Both the position numbers and the translations under genes were made by a program. Under the pieces are notes generated by a model. The model was given only the letters and a program-made list of their open reading frames with translations, had not been told where the DNA came from and made no database searches. DNA of 56,098 bases from assembly GCA_002070215.1 (NCBI GenBank), contig MWCV01000015.1, positions 1 through 56,098 of the forward strand. Reading direction: 5' to 3'. The stretch is from Chloroflexi bacterium ADurb.Bin180 (GTDB lineage: Bacteria; Chloroflexota; Anaerolineae; UBA2200). Of this stretch, positions 1 through 8,550 are shown in pieces (the first letter of the stretch is position 1; each line of letters starts with the position of its first letter).

Positions 1-120
1 GCTAAAGCCTGTACTACGAACCTATCGAGGTCTGTGGTTGCCCGGAGTCTTGGCACTACCAGGCACAGGCGCCAGAGTGCTCCCATCTCTCGCCCGCTTT
101 TTCCACACTCTCGGCGAGCG
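1..120. repeat. Dispersed intergenic repeat (REP-like), left copy
   Basis: No gene is seen before position 242. The reverse complement of positions 2-24 begins GGTTCGTAGTACAGGC and continues into TTTAGC. This closely resembles stretches near 44327-44345 and 44418-44440. The segment TCTCGCC followed by TTTTCCACACTCT (about 87-113) has a counterpart near 36800-36830. The stretch therefore looks like a degenerate member of a dispersed intergenic repeat family rather than coding DNA. Confidence 0.45.
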
Positions 121-124
121 GCAA

Positions 125-153
125 TTGACGCCCCTGCCACGCTCAGGTATCAT
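125..153 (+). promoter_or_regulatory. Sigma70-type promoter for the nucleoside phosphorylase gene
   Basis: TTGACG (125-130), a 17-bp spacer and TATCAT (148-153) lie about 90 bp before the start codon of the downstream gene. The -35 box continues into CCC, a feature shared with several other promoters in the window. Confidence 0.6.
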
Positions 154-241
154 TACCGGGCCAGCAGGCAGCCCTGTTGTCAGAGAAACAATCCACGTTT
201 TGAAGCGGGACCCCACGCGGGGGCGCCCGGGGAGGTAACAT

Positions 242-1249
242 ATGAGCCCACTGCGCAAGTGTCCGGGACCCTTCACGCCAGCGGATCTGCCGCTGGACGA
301 CGAAGGGCGCATTTATCACCTGAAGGTCGCGCCGGAGGAGGTAGCGCCGGACATCCTGGTGGTGGGCGACCCCGGGCGGGCAGAGATGATCGGCGAGACG
401 TTCCTCACCGACGTGGAGGTCGAACGCGAGCACCGCGGCCTGGTGACCGTGACCGGCACGTCCGAGATCAGCGACGAGCGGGCCACGGTGATTGGTCCGG
501 TGCGCGCCACGGTAACCACCTCCGGCATGGGCACGCCGTCGCTGGAGATCGTGCTCAACGAGCTGGTGGCGGCGATGGAGATCGACCTGAAGACGCGCAC
601 GCGCAAGGCGCGGTGGCCCAGGCTGCATGTCATCCGCGTGGGCACATCGGGGGCATTGCAGAGCTCGACCAGACTCGGCACACCGATCATCACCTCCTAC
701 GGCATCGGCACGGATAACACCGGCCTGTTCTACGATGCGCCCTACCCCGACGAGACCAGCCGCCGGCTGGAAGCCGAGCTGGCGGAGCTGGTGGACGGCT
801 CGATGGCCGATGGCTCGCGCTTCAGGGGTGCGATTCGGCCGTACGTGGGGCGAGCGGCGCCAGAGATCGTTCGCGCGCTGAAGGACGCCGCGGACATGCT
901 CCAGGTGCCGACCAAGGTGGGACTGACCGTCTCGTGCAGCGGCTTTTTTGCGCCGCAGGGGCGCGATGTGGGGCGCTTGCCGCTGAGCCTGCCGGAAGCA
1001 GACCGGCTGTTTGCCGAGTTCGACCCGCAGGTGGAAGGACAGCGGTGCGAGAATATGGAGATGGAAGCCAGCTTTTTGCTGCATTTCCTCAACGCGCTGG
1101 GGCACAGGGCAGGGGCCATCTGCACCACCATCGCGCAGCGGCGCACCGACGCGTTCGACACGGACTATCAGCAGTCGGTGCGCAACGCCACGCGGGTGGC
1201 GCTGCTGGCCCTGGCAATTGCCCGGGCGAGAGAGGCGCAGGGCAGTTGA
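242..1249 (+). CDS. Nucleoside phosphorylase, uridine phosphorylase-like
   Basis: This 335-residue protein belongs to the PNP/UDP phosphorylase superfamily, which cleaves nucleosides with phosphate to free base and (deoxy)ribose-1-phosphate in cytoplasmic salvage. Visible family marks are the phosphate-binding GDPGR near residue 41, RVGTSGAL near residue 137, and the ribose-binding MEMEAS near residue 270. The spacing fits uridine phosphorylase better than purine nucleoside phosphorylase, but base specificity cannot be read directly. The ATG follows a GGGGAGG site at a good distance, and a promoter lies at 125-153. The protein is somewhat longer than enterobacterial Udp (about 250 residues), with a long N-terminus and an extra segment before residue 240. 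A nucleobase or anion transporter-like gene follows on the same strand. Confidence 0.85.
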   Translation: MSPLRKCPGPFTPADLPLDDEGRIYHLKVAPEEVAPDILVVGDPGRAEMIGETFLTDVEVEREHRGLVTVTGTSEISDERATVIGPVRATVTTSGMGTPSLEIVLNELVAAMEIDLKTRTRKARWPRLHVIRVGTSGALQSSTRLGTPIITSYGIGTDNTGLFYDAPYPDETSRRLEAELAELVDGSMADGSRFRGAIRPYVGRAAPEIVRALKDAADMLQVPTKVGLTVSCSGFFAPQGRDVGRLPLSLPEADRLFAEFDPQVEGQRCENMEMEASFLLHFLNALGHRAGAICTTIAQRRTDAFDTDYQQSVRNATRVALLALAIARAREAQGS

Positions 1250-1250
1250 G

Positions 1251-1364
1251 ATGGCGCCGTTGCTGGTCGACCTGGCGGGGCTGGCTCTGGTGGCGTTGCC
1301 GCAGGCGGCGAGTGGTCTGCTGGCGCTGCTGGCAGGCCTTGCGGCCAGGGCGAGAGAGGCATAG
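1251..1364 (+). CDS. Possible 37-residue hydrophobic peptide
   Basis: An ATG one base after the phosphorylase stop opens a 37-codon frame rich in Leu, Ala and Val that would form one membrane helix ending in Arg-rich residues. Its position suggests translational coupling to the phosphorylase. Such a Leu/Ala-rich frame can arise by chance in GC-rich DNA, and no separate ribosome binding site is evident. I treat it as a weak candidate. Confidence 0.2.
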   Translation: MAPLLVDLAGLALVALPQAASGLLALLAGLAARAREA

Positions 1365-1463
1365 CGCGGAGCCGAAGCGGCTGGAGCCAGGGGCCCAACG
1401 GCGGTGCGCACCTGGCACGGGCCGCTGCAGGCGCGCACAACAGGCCAGACGGCGGAGGGAAGG

Positions 1464-2678
1464 GTGAGTTCAGCAGCGGAGCAGGTCAAGCCAGAGGTCA
1501 AGCACTGGCCGGATTTCGAGTTCAGTCTGCGCGAGTTGTCCGGTGCGCTGGGCGATTTCGGGACGTTGTTTCCCCTGGCCATCGGCTTTATTGCCATCAA
1601 CGGTCTCAATCCGGCGGGCCTGTTCGTGATGCTCGGGTTGACCAACATCGCCCTGGGGCTGATCTACCGGCTGCCGATGCCGCTGCAGCCCAAGAAGGTG
1701 ATTGCCGCGGTGGCCATTGCGCAGAAATGGCCGCCGGGAATGATCTATGCCTCGGGATTCGGCCTGGGGCTCACCTGGCTGTTTCTGGTGTTCACCGGGC
1801 TGCTGCGCAAGCTGCTGCAGATCACGCCGGGGTTTGTGGTGCGGGGCATTCAACTGGCGCTGGGGGTCTCGCTGGCCTGGCAGGCGGTCAAGATGATGGC
1901 TCCGGCGCCCTGGCTGGGCCTGCTGTCGCTGGCGGTGGTGGTGCTGCTGCGCGAGAACCGCAAGGCGCCGGCGGCGCTGGTGTTGATGGGGCTGGGCGTG
2001 GTCATCGTGGGGCTGCAGGGCAAGCTGCCGCAGGTGGTGGACATTCGTCTCACTCTGCCGCCGCTGACGGTGCCCGTGTGGTCGGATCTGTGGCGGTCGA
2101 TGGTGCTGGCCGGGTTCGCGCAAATCCCGCTGTCCATCACCAACGCAGTCATTGCCACGGCCGCGCTGATCGCCGAGTACTTCCCGGATAGGGCAGTGAG
2201 CGAACGCAGGCTGATGCTGAACATGGGCGTGATGAACATCGCTGCGTCCTTCTTTGGCGGGATGCCGATGTGCCACGGCGCTGGCGGTCTGGCCGGGCAG
2301 TACTACTTTGGGGCGCGGACGGGCGGGGCGCCGGTGCTGGAGGGGCTGGTGGAGGTGGCCATCGGGTTGTTCCTCAGCCAGTCCATCGCCAACATCATGA
2401 CCGCCTTTCCGATGGCGCTGGTGGGCGGGATGATGGTGCTGGTGTCCTGGGAGCTGGCCAAGGGTGCGGTCAAGCTGCGCGGCTGGAAGCTGGTGCTGGC
2501 GCTGGTCACTGGGGCCGTTTCGGTCGGGGTGAATATGGCCGTGGGCTTTGTGGTGGGACTGGTGCTGAGCAAGCTGGTCGAGGTGCTGGACGCGCGGCAT
2601 CGTCTGCCGTGCCTATGCGGCAAGCCGCGCCGACCAGACGGCGGCGAGGCCTCTACCGAGGCGGCGAGCGGCCACTAG
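1464..2678 (+). CDS. MOT1-type molybdate/sulfate transporter
   Basis: The product is a polytopic inner-membrane protein of about 404 residues. The N-terminal motif ELSGALGDFGTLFPL and the later RLPMPLQPKKVIAAVAI match the two signature blocks of the MOT1 family (a SulP-related group), which imports molybdate, in some members sulfate. About ten hydrophobic helices can be traced. I chose the GTG at 1464 because GGAGG (1454-1458) sits five bases before it. An upstream start at 1404 has no comparable site and would add a non-conserved leader. The gene follows the phosphorylase on the same strand. The substrate is inferred from the family; no Mo-cofactor genes are seen nearby. Confidence 0.8.
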   Translation: MSSAAEQVKPEVKHWPDFEFSLRELSGALGDFGTLFPLAIGFIAINGLNPAGLFVMLGLTNIALGLIYRLPMPLQPKKVIAAVAIAQKWPPGMIYASGFGLGLTWLFLVFTGLLRKLLQITPGFVVRGIQLALGVSLAWQAVKMMAPAPWLGLLSLAVVVLLRENRKAPAALVLMGLGVVIVGLQGKLPQVVDIRLTLPPLTVPVWSDLWRSMVLAGFAQIPLSITNAVIATAALIAEYFPDRAVSERRLMLNMGVMNIAASFFGGMPMCHGAGGLAGQYYFGARTGGAPVLEGLVEVAIGLFLSQSIANIMTAFPMALVGGMMVLVSWELAKGAVKLRGWKLVLALVTGAVSVGVNMAVGFVVGLVLSKLVEVLDARHRLPCLCGKPRRPDGGEASTEAASGH

Positions 2679-2858
2679 AGCCGTTCATGCCCCGGGTGGC
2701 GCGGCCCGGCGGAACTAGGGAGAGCAAGGCGGGGCCTGCCCCGGGACAGATGCGCCCGCGAGCGATGGGCAGCGGTCGCTTCTCCAGGCGATGTCGGACA
2801 GCAACAGCGGCCGCCCTGTGCGGGCCGCGCGGAGCAACTGACCACTCAGGAGGCAAGA

Positions 2859-4259
2859 ATGAGCAGCGCATCGCCGGCACCGGTTCGGCTTTCGGTTGTG
2901 TACAAGGTCCTCTGGGGTGTGGCGGCGCTGGGGACCACCCTCATTTCGGGCACGTTCGCGGCGCTGCTGCCGATCTTTTACCAGGACTATCTCGGCCTGT
3001 CCGCGCGGTGGATTGGCCTGGCCTCGGCCATCTATGCCGTCTGGAACGCTTTGAACGATCCCCTGTTTGGCTACATCACCGACAGCACGCGCTCCAAACA
3101 CGGCCGGCGCATCCCGTATATGCGCTACACCGCGCCCTTCCTGGCTCTGACCTTTATCTTGGTGTGGCTCGCTCCGGCCGGCGCGGGAGAGACGACGCTG
3201 TTTGTGTGGATGCTGGTGACGATGCTGCTGTACGACACCTGCTACACCATCATCGGGCTGGTCTACTCCGCGCTGGGCGCCGAAGTGACCGAGTCGGACG
3301 CCGAGCGCAACGACCTGCAGATCTCGGGCGCCCTGTTCGGGCTGGTGGGGATGATCCTGGGCTTTGTGATCCCCGACCTGTTCCGGCCCAAGGCCGGCAC
3401 GTCGCCGTCGTTCCTGCCGCTGCAGGTCGCGATGGTGGTGGTGGGAGTGGTGAGCGCGCTGTTGATCATCCTGACCACGCTCAAGGTGAGGGAACGTCCC
3501 GAGTTCACCCAGGTGGACCAGCCCATCCCGCTGGGCCCGGCGCTGCGCTTTACGTTCACCAGCCGCTCCTTCCTGGTGCTGGTGGCGCAGAACTGGATGA
3601 CGGTGTTGATGCAGTCGCTGGTGGTGGGGATGCTCTTTTATCTGGCCGACTATGTGCTGCAGATGAACACGCTGGTGGTGCTGGCCTGCGTTTTTCTGCC
3701 GCTGATTGTTGGCGTGCCGGTGACGGCCTGGTTCCGCCGACGGCTGGGAGTGGCCGGGGCCCAGCAGGTGCTGCTGCTCATTGCCGGGATCGGGCTGGTG
3801 GCCATGCCTTTTGTACCTGGCGCGTTCGTTCTGCCCTGCCTGATGCTGGCCGGCTTTGGTCTTTCCGGGCCGCAGACGCTGACCAATGTGCTGTTCGCCC
3901 AGGTGGCAGACGAAGATGAGGTACGCTCGGGCGTGCGGCGCGAGGGGGCGTTTTTTGGTATCAACGCATTGCTCACCAAGCCGGCGCAGTCGATTGCCCT
4001 GGCGTTGATCCCGTTTGTGCTGGAGAGCACGGCCTTTGTCACGCGCGAGGCCAACCGGGGGGAGATCCTGCTTCAACAGCCGGCCAGTGCTCTGTTTGGC
4101 ATCAAGGTCCTGGCCGGGCTGATCCCGGGGGTGGCCATGCTCGCGGGAGCGCTGCTGCTGCGCTGGTACCCTCTGCAGGGCCGGTATCTGGAGCAGGTGC
4201 AGGCGAGGGTGCTGGGACTGCACGCCGACAAGCACGAGCGCCTGGTGCAGGGCGGCTAG
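2859..4259 (+). CDS. GPH/MFS-type sugar:cation symporter
   Basis: This 466-residue, 12-helix transporter belongs to the glycoside-pentoside-hexuronide:cation symporter (MelB-like) branch of the major facilitator superfamily. The segment around residues 55-90 has the typical NDPLFGYITDSTRSKHGRR block, the family's cytoplasmic loop 2-3 signature. A second conserved zone is seen near residue 300 (FGLSGPQTLTNVLFAQVADE). AGGAGG at 2848-2853 sets the ATG. A strong terminator follows the stop, so the gene is probably the last in its unit. Sugar specificity cannot be read, and no glycoside hydrolase is adjacent. Confidence 0.8.
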   Translation: MSSASPAPVRLSVVYKVLWGVAALGTTLISGTFAALLPIFYQDYLGLSARWIGLASAIYAVWNALNDPLFGYITDSTRSKHGRRIPYMRYTAPFLALTFILVWLAPAGAGETTLFVWMLVTMLLYDTCYTIIGLVYSALGAEVTESDAERNDLQISGALFGLVGMILGFVIPDLFRPKAGTSPSFLPLQVAMVVVGVVSALLIILTTLKVRERPEFTQVDQPIPLGPALRFTFTSRSFLVLVAQNWMTVLMQSLVVGMLFYLADYVLQMNTLVVLACVFLPLIVGVPVTAWFRRRLGVAGAQQVLLLIAGIGLVAMPFVPGAFVLPCLMLAGFGLSGPQTLTNVLFAQVADEDEVRSGVRREGAFFGINALLTKPAQSIALALIPFVLESTAFVTREANRGEILLQQPASALFGIKVLAGLIPGVAMLAGALLLRWYPLQGRYLEQVQARVLGLHADKHERLVQGG

Positions 4260-4281
4260 CGCTGCTGGCCCGTTGTGTCAC

Positions 4282-4314
4282 GAGCCCCTGGCGAGGCTGG
4301 CCAGGGGCTCTTTT
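4282..4314 (+). terminator. Rho-independent terminator after the GPH transporter
   Basis: An 11-bp perfect stem (4282-4292 with 4300-4310), a 7-base loop and a TTTT run directly after the stem lie 22 bases after the transporter stop. Confidence 0.85.
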
Positions 4315-4362
4315 GTTCGTGCCGGGCGGTGCAGCGGCGGCGTGCTGCTTGGGTCAGTTGGC

Positions 4363-4391
4363 TTGAGCCATCATCGAGAGTGGAGTACAAT
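4363..4391 (+). promoter_or_regulatory. Promoter of the ABC exporter operon
   Basis: TTGAGC (4363-4368), a 17-bp spacer and TACAAT (4386-4391) lie 43 bp before the first exporter gene and just after the preceding terminator. Confidence 0.55.
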
Positions 4392-4433
4392 GCCTCCGTC
4401 CAAGTACCTACAACCTCTTCACGGGAGTAAGGA

Positions 4434-6200
4434 TTGATTCGTGCACTCTGGCCGTACCTCGGCCGCTACAAGCGCCTGATGGCGTTGCAGCCGCTGGTGG
4501 TGCTGGTCGACGTGGTGTTGGAACTGCTCATGCCGGTGTTGATGTCGCGCATCGTGGACCAGGGCGTGGCCAACCGCGACGTGGGCTACATTGCGCGCAT
4601 CGGGGCGGGCATGGTGGGCCTGGCGCTGACGGCGATGGCGCTGGGCATCCTGGCGATGTGGCTGGCCAACGTCATCAGCGCGGGGTTTGGCGCGCAGCTC
4701 CGCGACGCCCTCTTTGCCAAGGTCCAGGCCTTTTCCTTCACCAACATCGACCGCTTTTCCACTGCTTCGCTCATCACGCGGGTAACCAACGACGTCAACA
4801 ACCTGCAGATCACGCTCATGATGTCGTTGCGCGTTCTGCTGCGCGCGCCGATGGTGCTGGCCACGGCGTTCTTCCTCGCCTGGAGCATCCACTCCGAGCT
4901 GGCCATGGTGATGGCGGCGGCCACGCCGGTACTGGTGGTGGGGGTGGGGCTGATCCTGGTCACCGCCATCAGGCGCTTTTCGCTGGTGCAGGAGCGCATC
5001 GACGAGATGAACAGCGTGCTGCAGGAGAACCTCATCGGCCAGCGCGTGGTCAAGGCCTTTGTGCGGGCCGATTTCGAGACGTCCAAGTTCCAGCGCTCGA
5101 ACGACAACCTGACGCGGGCCTTTGTCAGCGCCGTGAGCGTGATCATCCTCAACATGCCGCTGATGATGCTGGTGATGAACCTGGCCACGCTGGCGGTGTT
5201 GTGGCTGGGCGGGGAGCTGGTGCATGCGGGCGATCTGGGCACGGGGCAGTTGATCGGTTTTCTGGCTTATGTGTTCCTGATGCTGAACAGCATCATGATG
5301 ATCTCGATGGTCTTTGCGATGTCGGCGCGAGCGCAGGCCAGCGGCAAGAGGGTGCTGGAGGTGCTGCAGACCGAGCCGGACATCGCGGACCGGCCGGAGG
5401 TGGCGGCCCTGGCGCAGAGCGCGAACCCCCATGCCGCGCCGCAGGTGACGCGCGGCAAGATCGAGTTCCGCGGGGTGGACTTTCAGTATCGCCGCGGCGG
5501 CACGGGCGAGATGGTGCTCTCCAACATCAGTTTCACCGCCGAAGCGGGGCAGACGGTGGCCCTGGTCGGGGGGACTGGCTCGGGCAAAACCACCCTGGTC
5601 AGCCTGATCCCGCGGCTGTACGACGTGTCGGGCGGGGCGGTGCTGGTCGACGGGGTGGACGTGCGGGACTATACGGTGGAGGCGCTGCGCGGCGCCATCG
5701 GCGTGGTGCTGCAGCGGAACACGCTCTTTTCCGGGACCATCCGCGAGAATCTGCTGTGGGGCCGCGCCGATGCCACGCAGCAGGAGATCGAGGCGGCCGC
5801 CAGGGACGCGCAGGCGCACGACTTTATTCTGTCTTTTCCCCAGGGCTATGACACGATGCTCGGGCAGGGCGGGGTGAACCTGTCGGGCGGACAGAAGCAG
5901 CGGCTGTGCATCGCGCGGGCGCTGCTGAAAAGGCCCCGGATCCTCATCCTGGACGACTCGACGAGCGCGGTAGACACGGCGACCGAGGCGCGCATCCGCG
6001 AGGCCTTTCGCCGCAACAGGGCCGATACCACGGTGCTGATCATTGCGCAGCGCATCAGCTCGGTGCGCGACGCGGACCAGATCATCGTCCTTGACGATGG
6101 CCGCGTGATCGGCATGGGCACGCACCAGGAGCTGCTGGCCACGAACCCGGTGTATCAGGAGATCAACCAGTCCCAGCAGGAAGGGGTGCTGGCCGAATGA
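4434..6200 (+). CDS. ABC exporter half-transporter, degenerate-site subunit
   Basis: This 588-residue protein joins a six-helix exporter domain (about 1-310) to an ABC ATPase domain (about 340-580). The Walker A lysine is K385 (GGTGSGKTT), and the signature LSGGQ is intact. The catalytic glutamate after Walker B is Asp (D508 in LDDSTSAVD), and the switch histidine is Gln (Q539 in IIAQR). The same pair of changes is known in the degenerate-site subunit of heterodimeric exporters such as TM287/288 and BmrC/BmrD. The start is TTG after a GGAG site; no ATG is available nearby. The next gene overlaps by ATGA, so both are translated together. The substrate (lipid, drug or peptide) is unknown. Confidence 0.88.
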   Translation: MIRALWPYLGRYKRLMALQPLVVLVDVVLELLMPVLMSRIVDQGVANRDVGYIARIGAGMVGLALTAMALGILAMWLANVISAGFGAQLRDALFAKVQAFSFTNIDRFSTASLITRVTNDVNNLQITLMMSLRVLLRAPMVLATAFFLAWSIHSELAMVMAAATPVLVVGVGLILVTAIRRFSLVQERIDEMNSVLQENLIGQRVVKAFVRADFETSKFQRSNDNLTRAFVSAVSVIILNMPLMMLVMNLATLAVLWLGGELVHAGDLGTGQLIGFLAYVFLMLNSIMMISMVFAMSARAQASGKRVLEVLQTEPDIADRPEVAALAQSANPHAAPQVTRGKIEFRGVDFQYRRGGTGEMVLSNISFTAEAGQTVALVGGTGSGKTTLVSLIPRLYDVSGGAVLVDGVDVRDYTVEALRGAIGVVLQRNTLFSGTIRENLLWGRADATQQEIEAAARDAQAHDFILSFPQGYDTMLGQGGVNLSGGQKQRLCIARALLKRPRILILDDSTSAVDTATEARIREAFRRNRADTTVLIIAQRISSVRDADQIIVLDDGRVIGMGTHQELLATNPVYQEINQSQQEGVLAE

Positions 6201-8110
6201 GTGAGCGACCGACCATCCGCAAGATCGAACGGCCGATGCGCGGGCCGCCGGGCACAGGGGCCTATGAAAAGCCCAAGGATCCCGGGCGGGTACTGGGCCG
6301 GTTGCTGGGTTACTTGCAGCGCAAAAAGTGGGCGCTGTTGACGGTGATTGCACTGGTGCTGGTGAGCACGACGACGAATCTGACCGGCAACTATATGCTC
6401 AAGCCGCTGATCAACGACTATATCCTGCCGGGCGACTTTCGGGGACTGGCACAGCGGCTGGTGATCCTGCTCGGCATCTACCTGGTGGGTGTGGCGGCGT
6501 CCTATGGCCAGAGCCGCCTGATGGTCTATGTGGCGCAGAGCACGTCGAACACGCTGCGGCGGGACCTGTTTGTCAGGCTGCAGAGCCTGCCGTTGACCTA
6601 CTTTGATGCGCATCCCCACGGCGAGCTGATGAGCCGCTTCACCAACGATATCGACAACGTGCAACTGGCCTTTGAGCAGAGCTTGGTGCAGCTCGTGTCT
6701 GGCAGCCTCAACCTGGTCGGGGCCGTGCTGCTGATGGGGCTGCTCAGCCCGCTGCTCCTGCTGGTGACGCTGACCATGCTCACGCTGATGTCGTTGCTGC
6801 TGAGCAAGCTCACCGGGCTCAGCCGCAGGTACTTTGAGCAGCAGCAGAAGCACCTCGGGGACCTCAACGGCTACATCGAAGAGCTGGTCGAAGGGCTCAA
6901 GGTGGTCAAGGTATTTGGCCACGAGCCGGCAGCCATTGTCGAGTTTCAGAAACGCAACGAGCAGTACCGTCAGGCGGCGCTCAAGGCCAATTTCTACGCT
7001 GGGGTGTCCTTCCCGGTGGTGGGCAATATGAGCCATATGTCCTACGCCGCGACGGCGGTGGCCGGAGGGCTGCTCGTGCTGGCTGGCCGGTTCGACGTCG
7101 GCTCGCTGGCGGCATACCTGCAGTACACGAGGCAGGTGGGCATGCCGGTGCAGTTCATCACCCAGCAGATGAATATGTTGCTGGCGGCGCTGGCCGGCGC
7201 GGAGCGCGTGTTTGAGGTGATGGACCAGGAGCCAGAAGTGGACGCGGGTGAGGTCGACCTGGTGGGGGTGCAGCGGCGCGATGACGGCTCCATCGAGGTC
7301 ATGACCGATGGCGAGCATCCGACCCACTGGGCGTGGCGCTGCCCGCAGCCTGACGGCACGGTGCAGTACACCGAGCTCAAGGGCGACCTGCGCTTTCACG
7401 ACGTGACCTTTGGCTATGCGGCCGGAACGCCGGTGCTGAAGGACATCTCGCTCTATGCCAAGCCGGGGCAAAAGATCGCTTTTGTGGGCTCGACCGGCGC
7501 CGGCAAGACCACGGTGACCAACCTGATCAATCGTTTCTACGAGGTCGATCAGGGGCAGATCACGTTTGACGGCATCGACATCCGGCGCATCCACAAGGAC
7601 AGCCTGCGCGAGTCGATCGGTATGGTGCTGCAGGACACGCACCTGTTCACGGGCACGGTGATGGAGAACATCCGCTACGGGCGGCTCGACGCCACGGACC
7701 AGGAGTGCATCACCGCGGCGCACCAGGCCAATGCCCACTCGTTCATCAAACGTCTGCCGGAGGGGTTCGAGACAGAGATCACTGCTGACGGGGCCAACCT
7801 GTCGCAGGGGCAGAGGCAGTTGCTGGCCATTGCCCGCGCAGCGGCGGCCGATCCGCCGGTGCTGGTCCTGGACGAGGCCACCAGTTCGATCGATACGCGC
7901 ACTGAGCGGTTGATCGAGAAGGGGCTGGACGCGCTGATGGCGGACCGGACGGTGTTTGTCATTGCGCACCGGTTGTCGACGGTGCGGAACGCCGACGCGA
8001 TTATTGTGATTGAGAATGGCGAGATTATCGAGCGCGGCAGTCACGAGGATCTGCTGGCGCAGAAGGGGCGGTATTACCGGTTGTACACGGGGCAGTACGA
8101 GTTGGAGTAG
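6197..8110 (+). CDS. ABC exporter half-transporter, catalytic subunit
   Basis: This is the 637-residue partner of the preceding gene, with which it shares an ATGA overlap. It has an N-terminal cytosolic extension of about 35 residues, a six-helix domain, and an ATPase with Walker A K437, catalytic E560 and switch H591, all canonical. Its signature is LSQGQ rather than LSGGQ. This complements the other subunit's defects, so the heterodimer should have one working and one degenerate ATP site. A segment of about 40 residues with several Trp (about 355-400) sits between membrane domain and ATPase, longer than usual, and may be a lineage-specific insert. Confidence 0.88.
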   Translation: MSERPTIRKIERPMRGPPGTGAYEKPKDPGRVLGRLLGYLQRKKWALLTVIALVLVSTTTNLTGNYMLKPLINDYILPGDFRGLAQRLVILLGIYLVGVAASYGQSRLMVYVAQSTSNTLRRDLFVRLQSLPLTYFDAHPHGELMSRFTNDIDNVQLAFEQSLVQLVSGSLNLVGAVLLMGLLSPLLLLVTLTMLTLMSLLLSKLTGLSRRYFEQQQKHLGDLNGYIEELVEGLKVVKVFGHEPAAIVEFQKRNEQYRQAALKANFYAGVSFPVVGNMSHMSYAATAVAGGLLVLAGRFDVGSLAAYLQYTRQVGMPVQFITQQMNMLLAALAGAERVFEVMDQEPEVDAGEVDLVGVQRRDDGSIEVMTDGEHPTHWAWRCPQPDGTVQYTELKGDLRFHDVTFGYAAGTPVLKDISLYAKPGQKIAFVGSTGAGKTTVTNLINRFYEVDQGQITFDGIDIRRIHKDSLRESIGMVLQDTHLFTGTVMENIRYGRLDATDQECITAAHQANAHSFIKRLPEGFETEITADGANLSQGQRQLLAIARAAAADPPVLVLDEATSSIDTRTERLIEKGLDALMADRTVFVIAHRLSTVRNADAIIVIENGEIIERGSHEDLLAQKGRYYRLYTGQYELE

Positions 8111-8138
8111 GGGAGGGGAGAAGGTCGGCGTTGGTCAC

Positions 8139-8167
8139 ACTTCCGAAGTCTTGGAGACTTCGGAAGT
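8139..8167. repeat. Perfect 13-bp inverted repeat after the ABC operon
   Basis: The arms at 8139-8151 and 8155-8167 are exact inverted complements separated by TGG. The element starts 29 bases after the exporter stop. It has no U-tract, so it is either a weak terminator, an mRNA-stabilising hairpin or a palindromic intergenic repeat. Confidence 0.6.
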
Positions 8168-8204
8168 CTAGTGGTCGTGTGAGCGCAGGCACCTTCGACC
8201 TGCC

Positions 8205-8512
8205 CCTACGGAGTGGTTGACAGGTGGCAGGGTTTGCCCTGGCGCGCAGGCAGGGGATGGGCGGGTCTGAGACCCGCCCCTACGGAGTGGTTGACAGGTC
8301 GTAGGGTTTGCCCTGGCGCGCAGGCAGGGGACGGGCGGGTCTGAGACCTGCCCCTACGGAGTGGTTGACAGTTCGCAGGGTTGGCCTTGGCGCACAGGCA
8401 GAAGACGGGCGGGTCTGAGACCCGCCCCTACAAAGTGGTTGACAGGTCGCAGGGTTTGCCCTGGCGCGCAGGCGCCTTCGGCCCGCCCCTGCGAGCTGGT
8501 TCGCAGGTCGGG
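8205..8512. repeat. Tandem repeat of about 74 bp with internal palindrome
   Basis: This is the main content of the 440-base gap between 8110 and 8551. Units starting GAGTGGTTGACA (or a close variant) begin at 8211, 8285, 8359 and 8433, exactly 74 bp apart. A shortened fifth start lies at 8493. Several units carry GGGCGGGTCTGAGACCCGCC or a one-base variant, an almost perfect palindrome able to form a hairpin. Short frames through it on both strands (with a recurring GLRPA motif) are repeat translations, not genes. No -10 box follows the TTGACA in the units, so they are unlikely to be promoters. Confidence 0.85.
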
Positions 8513-8550
8513 AGAACGGACCGGTCGACGGAAGCAGGAGGGTAAGGATC

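Noticed and set aside
143-1648. 501-codon minus-strand open frame
   Set aside because: It lies antisense to the nucleoside phosphorylase and transporter genes, has no family motif and is rich in Arg, His and Gln, as expected of a GC-rich shadow frame.
2270-3919. 549-codon plus-strand open frame over the two transporters
   Set aside because: The phase differs from the clearly conserved transporter frames, and the residue composition (Gly, Arg, Ala) is that of an off-frame translation.
4419-6353. 644-codon minus-strand frame opposite the ABC exporter
   Set aside because: No motif. The exporter frame on the other strand has all its ATPase signatures.
8211-8220. Promoters in the TTGACA of each 74-bp unit
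   Set aside because: No AT-rich -10 box follows at 16-18 bp in any unit.
8205-8512. Possible CRISPR array
   Set aside because: The whole 74-bp unit is repeated, with no alternation of constant repeats and unique spacers, and no cas gene is near.
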